DNA of 64,000 nucleotides from Leclercia adecarboxylata (GCF_006874705.1 NZ_CP035382.1:310001-374000); one strand, 5' to 3'. Shown: positions 37,694-48,484, numbered from the stretch's first letter. Program-made: numbers and translations. The notes: generated by a model not told the origin, from the letters alone.

Positions 37694-39349
37694 TCAGAGC
37701 GCGATATCCGCGACCGGTTTGCTTTCCGGCTGGGATGTCGCCTGCGGCTGAGCCTGAGGCGCCGCATCCGGTGCCTGCGGCTTTTCATACTTCAGCTGCA
37801 GCACGCGGCTGGTGTACTCCAGCTCCTGCTCGGTGGCGTCAACGTTACCGTTCAGCGCCGTACCGTAAGACGGAATAATGGTCTTCAGTTTCGCCTGCCA
37901 TTCCGGGCTGGCGACTTTGTCTTTGAACACTTTTTCCATCAGATGCAGCATAATAGGTGCCGCAGTGGATGCGCCCGGGGATGCCCCCAGCAGCGCGGCT
38001 ACGGTGCCCTCTTTATCGCTGACCACTTCGGTGCCCAGACGCAGCACGCCGCCTTTCTCTTCGTCACGCTTGATGATCTGCACGCGCTGACCCGCCTGCC
38101 ACAGACGCCAGTCCGCCTGCTTCGCATCCGGGTAGTACTCTTTCAGCGCCTCGAAGCGATCGTCATCGGAGAGCATTACCTGGCTAATCAGGTACTTCAC
38201 CAGATCGAAGTTATCCAGACCAACATCGACCATTGGCCCCACGTTCGAGGTGGTGGTTGAGCTCAGCAGATCCCACAGCGAGCCGTTCTTCAGGAACTTG
38301 GTCGAGAAGGTGGCGAACGGCCCGAACAGCACCACGCGCTTGCCGTCAAGGATACGGGTATCGATGTGCGGGACCGACATCGGCGGCGCGCCCACGGAGG
38401 CCTGGCCATACACTTTCGCCAGATGGCGGTTCACCACTTCCGGGTTTTCCGACACCAGGAACTGGCCGCCAACCGGGAAGCCCGCATAGTTATCCGCTTC
38501 CGGAATGCCGGTCTCCTGCAGCAGCTTCAGCGCCGCGCCGCCCGCACCGATAAAGACGAACTTCGCCTTGATGACGTGCTCTTCTTCATTGTGCTTCAGA
38601 TCGGCAACGGTCACGCTCCAGGAGTTGTCCGCGTTACGCTTAAAGCCGCGCACTTCGCTGTTCAGCGACAGGTTGAAGTTCTCTTTTTTCTGCAGAGAGC
38701 CCACCAGCTGGCGGGTGATTTCGCCGTAGTTAACGTCGGTACCGATTTCGGTACGGGTCGCGGCCACTTTCTGGTTCGGGTCACGCCCTTCCATGACCAG
38801 CGGTGCCCACGCCTTGATCTGGGCGTGATCTTCGGAGTACTTCATCCCGCGGAACAGCGAGCTTTGCTGCAGGGCAGCATAACGGCCGCGCAGGAAGTTA
38901 ACGTTGTCGTCGCCCCAGACAAAGCTCATGTGCGGCACGGTGTTAATAAAGCTATGCGGATCGTGCATCACGCCGCTGTTCACCTGGTGAGACCAGAACT
39001 GACGGGAGATCTGGAACGCTTCGTTGATCTCCACGGCTTTCTCAATACTGATGGAGCCGTCTTTCTTCTGCGGGGTGTAGTTCAGCTCCATTAAGGCCGA
39101 GTGACCGGTCCCGGCGTTATTCCAGCCGTTGGAGCTCTCCTGCGCCACGCCGTCCAGACGTTCCACCATGGTCATGGACCAGTCCGGCTGAAGCTCCTGC
39201 AGATAGGTTCCGAGCGTGGCGCTCATGATCCCGCCGCCAATTAACAGAACGTCCGTTTCCTGATCCTGCGATGCCTGAGCCTTCGCCGCCATCGGGGCAG
39301 CACTAAGGCTTGCCGCCGCAGCCAGCAACAGGGCAGTCATTTTTTTCAT
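37694..39349 (-). CDS. mqo: Malate:quinone oxidoreductase
   Basis: A 551-residue FAD-dependent membrane-associated enzyme that oxidises malate to oxaloacetate and reduces quinone. The FAD-binding motif is [20 protein letters not shown] near residue 35; other family segments are [14 protein letters not shown] and [16 protein letters not shown] hydrophobic N-terminus precedes the FAD fold. A Pro/Ala/Gln-rich tail (about residues 525-551) is slightly longer than in E. coli. It is divergent from the SulP gene. Confidence 0.96.
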   Translation of the reverse strand: MKKMTALLLAAAASLSAAPMAAKAQASQDQETDVLLIGGGIMSATLGTYLQELQPDWSMTMVERLDGVAQESSNGWNNAGTGHSALMELNYTPQKKDGSISIEKAVEINEAFQISRQFWSHQVNSGVMHDPHSFINTVPHMSFVWGDDNVNFLRGRYAALQQSSLFRGMKYSEDHAQIKAWAPLVMEGRDPNQKVAATRTEIGTDVNYGEITRQLVGSLQKKENFNLSLNSEVRGFKRNADNSWSVTVADLKHNEEEHVIKAKFVFIGAGGAALKLLQETGIPEADNYAGFPVGGQFLVSENPEVVNRHLAKVYGQASVGAPPMSVPHIDTRILDGKRVVLFGPFATFSTKFLKNGSLWDLLSSTTTSNVGPMVDVGLDNFDLVKYLISQVMLSDDDRFEALKEYYPDAKQADWRLWQAGQRVQIIKRDEEKGGVLRLGTEVVSDKEGTVAALLGASPGASTAAPIMLHLMEKVFKDKVASPEWQAKLKTIIPSYGTALNGNVDATEQELEYTSRVLQLKYEKPQAPDAAPQAQPQATSQPESKPVADIAL

Positions 39350-39599
39350 AATTAATGCCTTCGTAATAAGCGTATTGTTCGCTATTTATGCAGATGAAGT
39401 CGAGTGCGGCGCCACGGTAGCAATATTTAAATATTGTTTAAAGGTTAAATAATTATTGTAATTATGATAATTAATGTCGCGGTATTTGTAGGGACATGGC
39501 ACGTGCTGCGCTGGAAACGCGCGCGTTTTCCCGCTACTATGCTGCCCTTTGTGATCGGCCGCACAGATCCTGCCCACCGCCACTAACCTGCGAAAAACT

Positions 39600-40829
39600 A
39601 TGTCTCCAACACACGCTTCTCCCCATACTCTTGCCGTTCTGCGTTCTCCGTCGCTGTTGACGCGTGAAATCCTGGCCGGTGTGATCACCGCCCTGGCGCT
39701 TATTCCGGAGGTGATCTCCTTCTCCGTGGTGGCGGGCGTCGATCCGAAAGTGAGCCTGTTCGCGTCGGTGGTGCTGTGTCTGGCGCTGTCGGTAATGGGC
39801 GGACGTCCGGCGATGGTGACCGCCGCCGCGGGTTCAGTGGCGCTGGTGATTGGGCCGATGGTTCATCAGCATGGCGCGCAGTATATTCTGCCGGCGGTGC
39901 TGCTGGCGGGGCTGATCCAGATCCTGTTCGGCGCGCTGGGGATGGCGCGCCTGATGCGCTTTATTCCTCAGGCGGTGATGACCGGCTTTGTGAACGCGCT
40001 GGGGATTTTAATTTTCTTTGCCCAGGTGCCCCACTTCTGGAGCAAAAGTCCGCTGATTGTCGGCCTGTTTGTCCTGACCCTGCTGATTGTGCTGTGGGCG
40101 CCCCGCTACATTAAAAGTATTCCTTCCCCGCTGATTGCGATTGTGGTTCTGACCCTTTTTACCGTCACCAGCGGCCAGCTGCTGCCGACCGTCGGCGACG
40201 AAGGCTCTATCGGCGGCGGCCTGCCGGGGATCACCCAGATGCTGGTGCCCCTCAATCTGCAAACCCTGAGCATTATCTGGCCCTGCGCGCTAAGTATTGC
40301 TTTTGTCGGCCTGATGGAGTCGCTGCTGACGGCAAAACTGGTGGATGAGCTGACCGCTACTCCGTCCAGCAAGCGCCGCGAGAGCATGGGGCTGGGCGTG
40401 GCCAATATCATGGCCGGCTTCTTCGGCGGGATCGCCGGATGCGCGATGATCGGTCAGACCATCGTTAACGTTGAAATGGGCAAGGGGCGCAGCCGCGTCT
40501 CCACTTTCGCCGCCGGGCTGGTGCTGCTGCTGTTGGTCACTGCCCTGAGCGACGTGATGGCTAAAATCCCGATGGCGGTGCTGGCGGGGATCATGGCGAT
40601 TGTTGCCATTAAGACCTTCAACTGGCAGAGCATTCGCCCTGCCGCGGTGAAAGGCGCGCCCGTCGCGGAAACCCTGGTCATGCTGGTGACCGTTGCGGCC
40701 ACCGTTTCAACCGGCAATCTGGCAATTGGCGTGCTGGGCGGGATTATCGTCATGGCGATCCTCCCTGCCCGCCTGCGACGCAGCAGCGCCGCTACAGCAG
40801 AAACAGCGTCGCCAGCCCAAGAAAAATAA
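39600..40829 (+). CDS. SulP family anion transporter without STAS domain
   Basis: A 409-residue inner-membrane protein of the SulP/SLC26 family with about ten to twelve hydrophobic segments. Family features include GVITALALIPEVISFSVVAGVDP near residue 25 and AFVGLMESLLTAKLVDELT near 230, then GCAMIGQTIVN. The usual C-terminal cytosolic STAS domain is absent; the protein ends soon after the last helix. The anion carried is not known. Its 3' end overlaps the convergent mgtE gene by 38 bases. This pair is not present between mqo and yojI in E. coli. Confidence 0.88.
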   Translation: MSPTHASPHTLAVLRSPSLLTREILAGVITALALIPEVISFSVVAGVDPKVSLFASVVLCLALSVMGGRPAMVTAAAGSVALVIGPMVHQHGAQYILPAVLLAGLIQILFGALGMARLMRFIPQAVMTGFVNALGILIFFAQVPHFWSKSPLIVGLFVLTLLIVLWAPRYIKSIPSPLIAIVVLTLFTVTSGQLLPTVGDEGSIGGGLPGITQMLVPLNLQTLSIIWPCALSIAFVGLMESLLTAKLVDELTATPSSKRRESMGLGVANIMAGFFGGIAGCAMIGQTIVNVEMGKGRSRVSTFAAGLVLLLLVTALSDVMAKIPMAVLAGIMAIVAIKTFNWQSIRPAAVKGAPVAETLVMLVTVAATVSTGNLAIGVLGGIIVMAILPARLRRSSAATAETASPAQEK

Positions 40830-42228
40830 AGAACCCGCCGGTATCGGTGATGGCGGTGATCATCACGCTCGACCCCACTGCGGGGTCGCGCCCGAGGCGG
40901 GTCATCACCATCGGAATGATCACTCCCATCAGCGCCGCCACCAGCAGGTTTAGTACCATCGCCAGGGTCATTACCCCGCCCAGCGCCATATCGTCGTACA
41001 GCCACCAGGTGACGCCCCCCATAATCCCGCCCCACACCAGGCCGTTGATCAGCGCCACGCCCAGCTCACGCAAAATCAGGAAGGTAAAGTTGCCCGGCTG
41101 AATATGCTGCAACGCCAGGGCGCGCACGATCATGGTGATGGTCTGGTTGCCGGTATTGCCGCCAATGCCGGCCACGATGGGCATCAGGGAAGCCAGCGCC
41201 ACCAGCTGCGAGATGGTGTGTTCGAACCCGTCAATCACCCGCGAGGCGATAAAGGCGGTGCAGAGGTTGATCGCCAGCCACGCCCAGCGGGTTTTCACCG
41301 CCTTGCTCACCGGAGCATAAACATCCTCTTCCGCGCTGAGTCCCCCGAGGGCGCGCATATCGTTATCGGTCTCTTTATAGACCACATCGACGATCTCATC
41401 GATGGTCAGTCGCCCCAACAGCTTGCCCACCGCGTCCACCACCGCGGCGCTGAGCAGGTTGTCACGCTCAAAGGTGCGGGCGGCTTTCTCGGCATCATCT
41501 TCCGGGGAGAAGAGCATCGGCTGGGGGTCCATCACCTCGCTGACCTTGCTCTGGGCGCTGTTGAGCAGGATGGTCTGCAGCTCCAGCTCGCCGAGCAGGG
41601 TTTTATCCCGGGAGGTGACAAAGAGTTTGTCGGTGTTCTTCGGCATTTTGCCGAGCCGACGCAGGTAGCGCTGGACCGTGCCCAGGGTTACGTCCGGGCG
41701 CACGGTGATCACGCTGAACTCCATGATCGCCCCGACGCGATCCTGCTCATAATGCATGACCTGGTGGACGCGGGCGCGCTCCTGAGGCGGCAGCGACGCC
41801 AGCAGGCGTCCGGTCAGGTTGCGCGGCAGGTGCTGAACGAGGTAAATCTGATCGTCGATATCCAGGGTACGCAGCGCGTCGAGGATCGCGTTGTCGCTCA
41901 TCTCATCGATCAGATCTTCCCAGACGTTCTCGGACGCCTCTACCAGCACCTGACCGCGCTCGTGATCCTGCACCAGCCGCCACAGGGCATGGCGCTCTTC
42001 CGAGGGTAAGGCTTCGAGGGTGTCGGCCAGATCCGGCGGCGGCAAATGCGCCACCAGCGCCCCTACCTCAGCAATATCGTCGGCTAAGGTCCCGACATCA
42101 TATTGCTCAGCCAGGGTCAGTTTACCCAGCAGGGTGGAGGTGAGCGCTTTGTCGGTGGTCATCAGCCAGATCAGGCGCGCACGCTCTTCATCGCGCAGCC
42201 GTGCGCTGTTTTTGCTTAATGCAGACAT
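40792..42228 (-). CDS. mgtE: Magnesium transporter MgtE
   Basis: A 478-residue Mg2+ channel. An N-terminal MgtE_N domain (about residues 30-135) is followed by tandem CBS domains (about 140-270), a plug helix and a five-helix pore (from about 315) with the selectivity-filter region GGNTGNQTITMIVRALAL. This layout gates Mg2+ entry by cytosolic Mg2+. E. coli K-12 lacks mgtE, so it is an accessory gene relative to that strain. Convergent with the SulP gene and overlapping it at the 3' end. Confidence 0.95.
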   Translation of the reverse strand: MSALSKNSARLRDEERARLIWLMTTDKALTSTLLGKLTLAEQYDVGTLADDIAEVGALVAHLPPPDLADTLEALPSEERHALWRLVQDHERGQVLVEASENVWEDLIDEMSDNAILDALRTLDIDDQIYLVQHLPRNLTGRLLASLPPQERARVHQVMHYEQDRVGAIMEFSVITVRPDVTLGTVQRYLRRLGKMPKNTDKLFVTSRDKTLLGELELQTILLNSAQSKVSEVMDPQPMLFSPEDDAEKAARTFERDNLLSAAVVDAVGKLLGRLTIDEIVDVVYKETDNDMRALGGLSAEEDVYAPVSKAVKTRWAWLAINLCTAFIASRVIDGFEHTISQLVALASLMPIVAGIGGNTGNQTITMIVRALALQHIQPGNFTFLILRELGVALINGLVWGGIMGGVTWWLYDDMALGGVMTLAMVLNLLVAALMGVIIPMVMTRLGRDPAVGSSVMITAITDTGGFFIFLGLATLFLL

Positions 42229-42331
42229 TAATCATAAATCCATTAAATGAGTTGGCATTAAGCATAGCGCGGGGTTGTGTAAATTTTAATAAACGAATCG
42301 GCGGGAAGAGCAAAAAATCGGCAGTTGCAGA

Positions 42332-42358
42332 CCGGGGGCGGCAAAGCCGCCACCCGGC
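42332..42358. repeat. REP element between yojI and mgtE
   Basis: A palindromic unit starting CCGGGGGCGGCAAAGCCGCC and ending ACCCGGC, similar to the other REP units in the window. It lies just 3' of yojI. Confidence 0.7.
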
Positions 42359-42368
42359 ATTTTGACAC

Positions 42369-44012
42369 TCAGGCGGTACGTGCCACCGCATCACGCGACG
42401 CGGCATCACGCTCGGCGCCGGTCAGCTCGGTCAGCTGTCCACTGCGCATCTCCAGCAGGCGGTCGGCATGGATGAAGTAGTGATCGTCATGGCTGATGGC
42501 AAAAATGGTTTTGCCCATCTGCTGCATCAGCGGCAGCAGCACCTGGTAGAACTCGCGGCGGAAATGCGGGTCCTGATCGGCGGCCCACTCATCCAGCAGA
42601 ATGATGTCGCGCTCTTCCGCCAGCGCCAGCAGCAGCGCCACGCGCTTCTTCTGCCCTTTCGACAGCTTCAGGTTGAGGATCTTGCCATCCTGCAACTCCA
42701 GCTTGTGCGACATTTGCAGATGCGCCAGCCACTTCTCCACCAGCGCCGGATCGGCCTGCTTGCCTTCCGGGCCCAGCAGCTGATCGAACAGCCAGACGTC
42801 GGTAAACACCGCAGAGAACAGCTTGCGGTAATCTTCCGGTTTTTCGGCGCTCAGCGGCTTACCGTCCAGCAGGATCTCGCCCGACTGGGGCTGATACAGG
42901 CCGGTCAGCAACATTGCCAGCGTTGATTTCCCGCTGCCGTTACCGCCAATCAGGAACAGCAGCTCGCCGCGGTTAAGGGTTAAGTTCACCGGCCCGACGG
43001 AGAAGTCGTTGTCCTGATATTTGAAGGTGACGTTGCGCAACTCCAGGGTCTGCCAGTCCGGGAAGGCTTCAGGTCGCGGGAACTCGGCTTTGTACGGTGC
43101 GAGGGCAAACTTGCGCAGCTTGTTAAAGGCTACCTGGGCGCTGAGCAGGGTCGGCAGCGCGCCGACGGCGGAGAGCAACGGCGTGCGCAGGAACAGCAGG
43201 GTCAGCGAGTAGGTCGCGGCGACATTGGTATCTGCCCAGCCCAGGCTGTTGGCCATCCAGAAGACCAGGCCAATCGCTCCCAGCATCATGATATTGGACC
43301 AGTTGACCGCGCTCAGGTGGAAGGTATCGGCCCGCACAATGTGGTGGCGATATTCACGGGCATCCGGGATATAGAGGTTATTGAAGATGTGCTCGGCGCG
43401 CTCGCGGTTAAGGGTCAGCTCTTTGCGCCCTTCCAGCACTGTCTGATAGTCGTTATAGAGCTTATCTTCGGTTTCGCGCAGCACCGCCATGTGCTTGTAG
43501 ACGCGCGACACCAGCAGGTAGCCGCCCCAGATGGTGATCGCAATCCACAGAGCGGTGATCGCCAGCATTTTGGTGGAGAGCCAGGCCAGATAGGCGGCCG
43601 ATCCGAAGGTCAGAATAATCCCCTGCACCAGCTCCGGCAGACGCACAAAGGCGATGGTGATTGAGCGTACATCGCTGGTCAACCCGGCCAGCAGCGAGGC
43701 GCTGCCCAGCTGCTCGACGCGTTCAACCTGGGTATCCAGAATACGCTTGATGAACTCGCTGCGCAGGCGGTAGACGAAGTGGTGGCCGAGGGTGGTGAGC
43801 GCCAGCTGCGAACCCAGGGTGACGGCCATCAGCAGCACCAGCAGGCCGAGAAATTCCGGCAGCACCATCAGGGTGGTGTCCACCGTTTCAATTAAACGCA
43901 GGTTAATAAAGGCAATAAGCCCAATACCCAGCGCGGCGCTGAGCAGGCTGAGCGCCATCACCGCGATAAACGGCCAGCGGTATTGGCGCCAGACCAGTAA
44001 CAGGAGTTCCAT
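42369..44012 (-). CDS. yojI: ABC transporter permease/ATPase YojI (microcin J25 efflux)
   Basis: A 547-residue half-transporter with an N-terminal six-helix ABC membrane domain and a C-terminal ATPase with Walker [16 protein letters not shown], signature [18 protein letters not shown] and Walker B DIILLDEW. In E. coli YojI exports microcin J25 together with TolC. The start at 44012 ([13 protein letters not shown]) gives the E. coli length. It is the next gene downstream of alkB on the same strand, after a 76-base gap. Confidence 0.96.
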   Translation of the reverse strand: MELLLLVWRQYRWPFIAVMALSLLSAALGIGLIAFINLRLIETVDTTLMVLPEFLGLLVLLMAVTLGSQLALTTLGHHFVYRLRSEFIKRILDTQVERVEQLGSASLLAGLTSDVRSITIAFVRLPELVQGIILTFGSAAYLAWLSTKMLAITALWIAITIWGGYLLVSRVYKHMAVLRETEDKLYNDYQTVLEGRKELTLNRERAEHIFNNLYIPDAREYRHHIVRADTFHLSAVNWSNIMMLGAIGLVFWMANSLGWADTNVAATYSLTLLFLRTPLLSAVGALPTLLSAQVAFNKLRKFALAPYKAEFPRPEAFPDWQTLELRNVTFKYQDNDFSVGPVNLTLNRGELLFLIGGNGSGKSTLAMLLTGLYQPQSGEILLDGKPLSAEKPEDYRKLFSAVFTDVWLFDQLLGPEGKQADPALVEKWLAHLQMSHKLELQDGKILNLKLSKGQKKRVALLLALAEERDIILLDEWAADQDPHFRREFYQVLLPLMQQMGKTIFAISHDDHYFIHADRLLEMRSGQLTELTGAERDAASRDAVARTA

Positions 44013-44088
44013 GCAGAGCAATCCAGACAAGAAAAATCAGCCAGCAGTGTAAACTGCTCGCCACTTACATCAAGAATAATTCTTATTT

Positions 44089-44739
44089 TTATTCGTTATT
44101 CGCCGCCTGGCGGAAGGTGAGGTTGTAGCGACAGTCGCCGGTCAGAGGGTGCTCTCCGGGTTTAAGCGGCTGAATGCCATGATAAAACAGGCGGGATGGT
44201 CCACCCCACACCACCACGTCACCATGCTCCAGCAGCAGGCGCTGAAGCGGATCGTTACGGCGTAATCCGCCGAACTGAAACACCGCGGGCAGGCCGAGCG
44301 AGACTGAGACAATCGGCGCCCGCAGGTCGGCCTCATCCTTATCCTGATGCAGCGACAGTTTAGCCCCGACGGCGTAGCGATTGATAAGACAGGCATCCGG
44401 CTGAAAGTCGGGATAACCCGCCGCGCAGGCGGCATCGTGGCACAGGGCAGCAAAAGCGTCCGGCATCGGCGGCCAGTGCGCATTTGTGATCGGATCGTCC
44501 GCTGAATAGAGGTAGCCGTGCCGGTTAGTGGTCCAGCCCAGCCCGCCGCAGTTGGTCATCGCCACCGACATGGTGTATTCCCCGGGGGTGACCATCTGGC
44601 GGAACGGCGAGGCGCTGGCGACCTGTTCGATCCCCTGCATTAAGGCGGTGGCCCGCGTCAGGGCAAAGCGGCGCAGGATCACCGCCCCCGGCGCCAGCGG
44701 CTCCTGCCAGGGCTCAGCATCTGCAAACAAATCGAGCAT
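44089..44739 (-). CDS. alkB: Alpha-ketoglutarate-dependent DNA repair dioxygenase AlkB
   Basis: A 216-residue Fe(II)/2-oxoglutarate dioxygenase that removes 1-methyladenine and 3-methylcytosine lesions. The iron ligands are in the LHQDKDEADLRAPIVS segment (His and Asp) and in LFYHGIQPL (His). The 2-oxoglutarate-binding Arg lies in DCRYNLTFRQ. The ATG at 44739 overlaps the ada stop by one base (TGATG), so the two are co-transcribed. Confidence 0.97.
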   Translation of the reverse strand: MLDLFADAEPWQEPLAPGAVILRRFALTRATALMQGIEQVASASPFRQMVTPGEYTMSVAMTNCGGLGWTTNRHGYLYSADDPITNAHWPPMPDAFAALCHDAACAAGYPDFQPDACLINRYAVGAKLSLHQDKDEADLRAPIVSVSLGLPAVFQFGGLRRNDPLQRLLLEHGDVVVWGGPSRLFYHGIQPLKPGEHPLTGDCRYNLTFRQAANNE

Positions 44740-45803
44740 CACACCTCCTCTTTTTTGGCTTCGCGACGCAGCAGTGCCGCTTTACGGGCCGTACCCCAGC
44801 GGTAGCCCGACAGCCCGCCGTCGCTCCGTACCACCCGGTGACAGGGAATAATAATCGCCAGCTTGTTGGCGGCGCAGGCCCGGGCCACCGCCCGCACCGC
44901 ACCGGGATGACCAATGGCGTTGGCCACCTGCTGATAGCTTGCCGTCTCTCCGCTACGTATAGCGCGCAGGGCCTGCCAGACCTGACGCTGAAAGGCGGTG
45001 CCGCGAATATCCAGCGGCAGGGCGAGCGCCACGGCGTGGTTATCCACGCTGGCGATCACCTGGGCGACGCGCGCGGCGAAGGCGGCATCCGCCCGTTCTC
45101 GCCGGGCGTGAGGAAAGATCGTTTCCAGCTCGGCAATCAGGGCGCTGTCATCATCCCCGGGTAGAATCGCACAGACGCCCCGCGTGCTCTCCGCCACCAG
45201 GCAACGTCCCAGCGTGCAGTTGCTCAAAGCATAGCGCACGGTGGTTTCCTCCCCGCCGCTGCGGTACTGCTTCGCGGTCATTCCCAGGGTGGCATCGGCG
45301 TTGCGGTAATAGCTGCTGCTGTCGGGAAAACCTGCTGCCAGCACGGAGTCGGTAATACTTTCACCCTGCGTCAGGGCGTCGCGCAGCCGTTTCGCCCTGG
45401 CCGCCTGCTGCCAGGCTTTCGGCGTCATCCCGGTGAAGGATTTGAACAGACGATGAAGATGCCAGGGGCTCATCGCCACCTCCTGCGCCAGCCTCTCGAG
45501 GGTCAGGGGCTGCTCCTGCTCCAGTAACCGGCAGGCTTTTTCGATGGTGGCGATCCGCTGCGCCTGGGGATCCGGTTGATCCGGGCGGCAGCGTTTGCAG
45601 GGGCGAAAACCCGCCTGCACTGCCTGGCGGGCATCGGGGTAAAAGCGAACGTTTTCACGTAGGGCGTGGCGCGCCCGGCAGGAGGGACGGCAGAAGATGC
45701 CGGTGGTCTGTACGGCAAACACAAACTGACCATCGGCATGGCCATCGCGGGCCAGCACCGCCAGCCAGCGTTGATCGTCATTCATCAGGTTCGGCTTTTT
45801 CAT
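44739..45803 (-). CDS. ada: Ada adaptive-response regulator and O6-methylguanine-DNA methyltransferase
   Basis: A 354-residue two-domain protein. The N-terminal domain has the methyl-acceptor Cys38 in FCRPSCRARHALR and further zinc cysteines (Cys42, 69 and 72), followed by an AraC-type helix-turn-helix. The C-terminal domain has the active Cys321 in IIPCHRVVRSDGGLSGYRWG. When Cys38 is methylated by phosphotriesters it activates ada-alkB, alkA and aidB. The start at 45803 has a strong AAGGAG ribosome binding site; a longer frame from 45866 is rejected. An Ada box lies upstream. Confidence 0.97.
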   Translation of the reverse strand: MKKPNLMNDDQRWLAVLARDGHADGQFVFAVQTTGIFCRPSCRARHALRENVRFYPDARQAVQAGFRPCKRCRPDQPDPQAQRIATIEKACRLLEQEQPLTLERLAQEVAMSPWHLHRLFKSFTGMTPKAWQQAARAKRLRDALTQGESITDSVLAAGFPDSSSYYRNADATLGMTAKQYRSGGEETTVRYALSNCTLGRCLVAESTRGVCAILPGDDDSALIAELETIFPHARRERADAAFAARVAQVIASVDNHAVALALPLDIRGTAFQRQVWQALRAIRSGETASYQQVANAIGHPGAVRAVARACAANKLAIIIPCHRVVRSDGGLSGYRWGTARKAALLRREAKKEEV

Positions 45804-45868
45804 GATCGGCTCCTTATATAAGCATACGCCTAGCCTGCCTGAACGCCACCCGACAAAAACCCGCAACC

Positions 45869-45881
45869 TTGCTTTTTAATT
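45869..45881 (-). promoter_or_regulatory. Ada box upstream of ada
   Basis: On the minus strand, AATTAAAAAGCAA fits the Ada-box pattern AAT-N6-GCAA. It lies 66 bases before the ada ATG and overlaps the stop codon of apbE (45876-45878). The match and position are clear; binding by methyl-Ada is inferred from E. coli. Confidence 0.65.
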
Positions 45882-46928
45882 CGCCCCGTTGACGAGGAAG
45901 CTGGAGAACTGCGGAGACATCCAGGTTTTAAAGCCCTCCCCTTCGCGGACGATCATATAGATCGCCAGCCCCTGCTCACGCGCGATCTCTTTGGCTTTCT
46001 CAGCCCCCAGCACCATCAGACCGGTATCCCAGGCATCGGCTTCCAGCGCCGTAGGGGCGATTACCGTCACCGACACCAGATTGTGCGTAATCGGGCGACC
46101 GGTCTGGGGATCAATGACGTGGGAGATGCGTTTTCCGTCCAGCTCATAATAGTTACGGTAGCTGCCGGAGGTGCTGATGCCGTGGCCGTTGATATCGACA
46201 ATGGCCTGGACGGCATTTTGCCGATCGGTGGGTTTTTGGATCGCCACGCGCCAGGGCTTATCGCTGGCGTTCATGCCGCGGCTGACCAGCGCCCCGCCAA
46301 CTGACACCAGATAGCGCGAGATCCCCTCTTCGGCCATCAGCCGGGCCAGGTGATCGGCAGCATAGCCCTCACCCACCGTTGAGAGATCGACAAACAGATC
46401 GGGGATATCTTTTTCGAGGTATTGCTTGCCGGACTGATTTATCACCGTCAGATGCTGCAGGCCCGTTTGCGCCCGGGCATCGTCAATCTGCGCCTGGTCG
46501 GGAGTTTTCACCGGCTGCTTGTTCGGGCCAAAGCCCCACAGGTTAACCAGCGGGCCGACGGTGATATCCATCGCGCCGTTGGTTTTATAGCCCACCCGCA
46601 GCGATTCGGTGACAATATCCGCCATCGCTTCGCTCACCGGCCAGGGGGAGGTGCTCTGGGACTGGTTAAAACGCATCAGGGCAGAGTCATTTTTATAGGT
46701 GGACATCAGCTGGTCGTCACCATCCAGCTGGGACTGGATCTTACCGCGTAGCTCTTCAGCCCGGGCAGCAGAGAGATCAATCACGCTGACGCGCCAGAAG
46801 GTGCCCATGGTTTTCCCTTCCAGCACCGTTGCGGCGGTGTCGGCCTTAGCCGGAGGAGCGGGGGCATCGCACGCAGACAACATAAACAGTGTCGCCAGAA
46901 AGCCGACACGCAGAAAAGTAATTTCCAT
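45876..46928 (-). CDS. apbE: FAD:protein FMN transferase ApbE
   Basis: A 350-residue lipoprotein (lipobox LSAC near residue 20) that attaches FMN covalently to Thr residues of target flavoproteins, for example in Rnf and Nqr complexes. Conserved segments are GKTMGTFWRVSV, VDLSTVGEGYAADHLARLM, YLVSVGGALVSRG and HVIDPQTGRPITHNLVSVTV. It lies between ompC and ada, all on the minus strand. Its 3' end carries the Ada box of the next gene. Confidence 0.95.
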   Translation of the reverse strand: MEITFLRVGFLATLFMLSACDAPAPPAKADTAATVLEGKTMGTFWRVSVIDLSAARAEELRGKIQSQLDGDDQLMSTYKNDSALMRFNQSQSTSPWPVSEAMADIVTESLRVGYKTNGAMDITVGPLVNLWGFGPNKQPVKTPDQAQIDDARAQTGLQHLTVINQSGKQYLEKDIPDLFVDLSTVGEGYAADHLARLMAEEGISRYLVSVGGALVSRGMNASDKPWRVAIQKPTDRQNAVQAIVDINGHGISTSGSYRNYYELDGKRISHVIDPQTGRPITHNLVSVTVIAPTALEADAWDTGLMVLGAEKAKEIAREQGLAIYMIVREGEGFKTWMSPQFSSFLVNGAN

Positions 46929-47004
46929 TCGTTATTATCCTCAAGCCTGAGACCGGCAAGAGTACACTAAAAAGCAGGCTTTGTAAGGGGCTGATAGTAA
47001 GACC

Positions 47005-47031
47005 AAAAAAAGGGGCCAGTTGGCCCCTTTT
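47005..47031 (-). terminator. Terminator of ompC
   Basis: AGGGGCCA-GT-TGGCCCCT is flanked by a run of A on the left, giving a U-tract on the minus strand, just past the ompC stop. Confidence 0.88.
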
Positions 47032-47048
47032 GCAATACTGCGTAAGAC

Positions 47049-48161
47049 TTAGAACTGGTAAACCAGACCCAGGGCTACGATGTCATCAGTGCTGATGCCT
47101 GCACGGTCGGTGAAGGAGTTATCATCCAGCAGGTTGATTTTGTAATCCACATAGGTGGACATGTTTTTGTTGAAGTAGTAAGTCGCGCCAACATCAACAT
47201 ATTTCAGCAGATCCTGGTCGCCATAGTTATCGATGTCCTTACCTTTGGACTGCAGGTAAGCCACGGATGGACGCAGGCCGAAGTCGAACTGATACTGCGC
47301 AACCACTTCGAAGTTCTGGGCTTTGTTAGCAAAACCATAGATTGCATCGCTACGGCTGGACTTAGAGTCACCGAAACGGGTCGCATTGTAAGTCTGGGAG
47401 TACTGCGCGGCCAGGTAGAGGTTGTTCGCGTCATATTTCAGGCCGCCGCTGTACACGTCAGCACGGTCACCTTCGCCGTAAACGCCAAAGGCATTCTGGT
47501 CTGCGGTACGTTTGGAAGACGCTGCTGCCGCACCGACGCTGAAGCCTTCGCCCAGATCATAGGTCAGGGAGCCGCCGAAGCCGTCACCGTTCTGTTTCAG
47601 AGTGCTACGACCGGTGTCGTTTTCACCGCTGACGCTGCCGTTTTTACCCTGGTACTGCAGAGCAAAGTTCAGGCCATCAACCAGACCGAAGAAGTCCTGG
47701 TTACGGTAGGTAGCAACACCGTTACCACGGGATTGCATGAAGTTGTCGGAACCGTAGGTGTCGCCGCCGAATTCTGGCAGAACGTCGGTCCAGGAAGTGA
47801 CGTCGTAAATCACGCCGTAGTTACGACCGTAGTCGAAAGAACCTGCTTCAGCGAATTTCAGACCTGCAAAGGCCACACGAGTCCAGGACTGGTCGTCGCT
47901 CTCGGTGGTGTTGCCCTGAATCTGGTATTCCCACTGACCGTAACCAGTGATCTGATCGTTAACCTGAGTTTCGCCTTTGAAGCCGAGACGCATGTAGGTC
48001 TGATCGCCATCAGCGCTATCGTCATCAGAGAAATAGTGCAGACCGTCTACTTTGCCGTAGAGATCTAATTTGTTGCCGTCTTTGTTATAAATTTCAGCCG
48101 CATTTGCTGCGCCTGCTACCAGCAGTGCTGGTACCAGGAGGGACAGTACTTTAACTTTCAT
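47049..48161 (-). CDS. ompC: Outer-membrane porin OmpC
   Basis: A 370-residue precursor of a trimeric 16-strand porin. The signal peptide is [21 protein letters not shown] and the mature protein begins [20 protein letters not shown]. The constriction-loop region includes [21 protein letters not shown], and the C-terminal VYQF provides the BAM-recognised Phe. The protein lets small hydrophilic solutes cross the outer membrane. OmpR boxes and micF lie upstream in the E. coli arrangement. Confidence 0.97.
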   Translation of the reverse strand: MKVKVLSLLVPALLVAGAANAAEIYNKDGNKLDLYGKVDGLHYFSDDDSADGDQTYMRLGFKGETQVNDQITGYGQWEYQIQGNTTESDDQSWTRVAFAGLKFAEAGSFDYGRNYGVIYDVTSWTDVLPEFGGDTYGSDNFMQSRGNGVATYRNQDFFGLVDGLNFALQYQGKNGSVSGENDTGRSTLKQNGDGFGGSLTYDLGEGFSVGAAAASSKRTADQNAFGVYGEGDRADVYSGGLKYDANNLYLAAQYSQTYNATRFGDSKSSRSDAIYGFANKAQNFEVVAQYQFDFGLRPSVAYLQSKGKDIDNYGDQDLLKYVDVGATYYFNKNMSTYVDYKINLLDDNSFTDRAGISTDDIVALGLVYQF

Positions 48162-48287
48162 TATTTTAACCCTCTGTTATATGTCTTTTATTACCACTGC
48201 TTACTGATTAACCCTCTTAACCAGTCGGCAAGTTCATTCTCCGCAAAAATACAGAATAATCCAACAAGAATATGATACGAAAACTTT

Positions 48288-48330
48288 TAAGATGTTTCAT
48301 ATTGCCGTATAGATGTTTCATTTTGTAAAT
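48288..48330 (-). promoter_or_regulatory. OmpR binding region of ompC
   Basis: On the minus strand ATTTACAAAATGAAACATCT matches the E. coli ompC C1 OmpR box (TTTACATTTTGAAACATCTA). A second ATGAAACATCTT copy follows. The order and spacing are those of E. coli ompC. Phospho-OmpR activation of ompC is established in E. coli. Confidence 0.8.
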
Positions 48331-48484
48331 TTGAGGGAACTTTTTTGCCGCACAATAAGTTAAAAAATAAAGCACCATAAATCAAAATCTTAAAATTAAT
48401 ATTTAAAATCATTAACTTAACAAAAAATTTATTATAGCACTGATTGCCAAAACAAAAAGGCAGCCGGCTACTAAAATATCTCTC

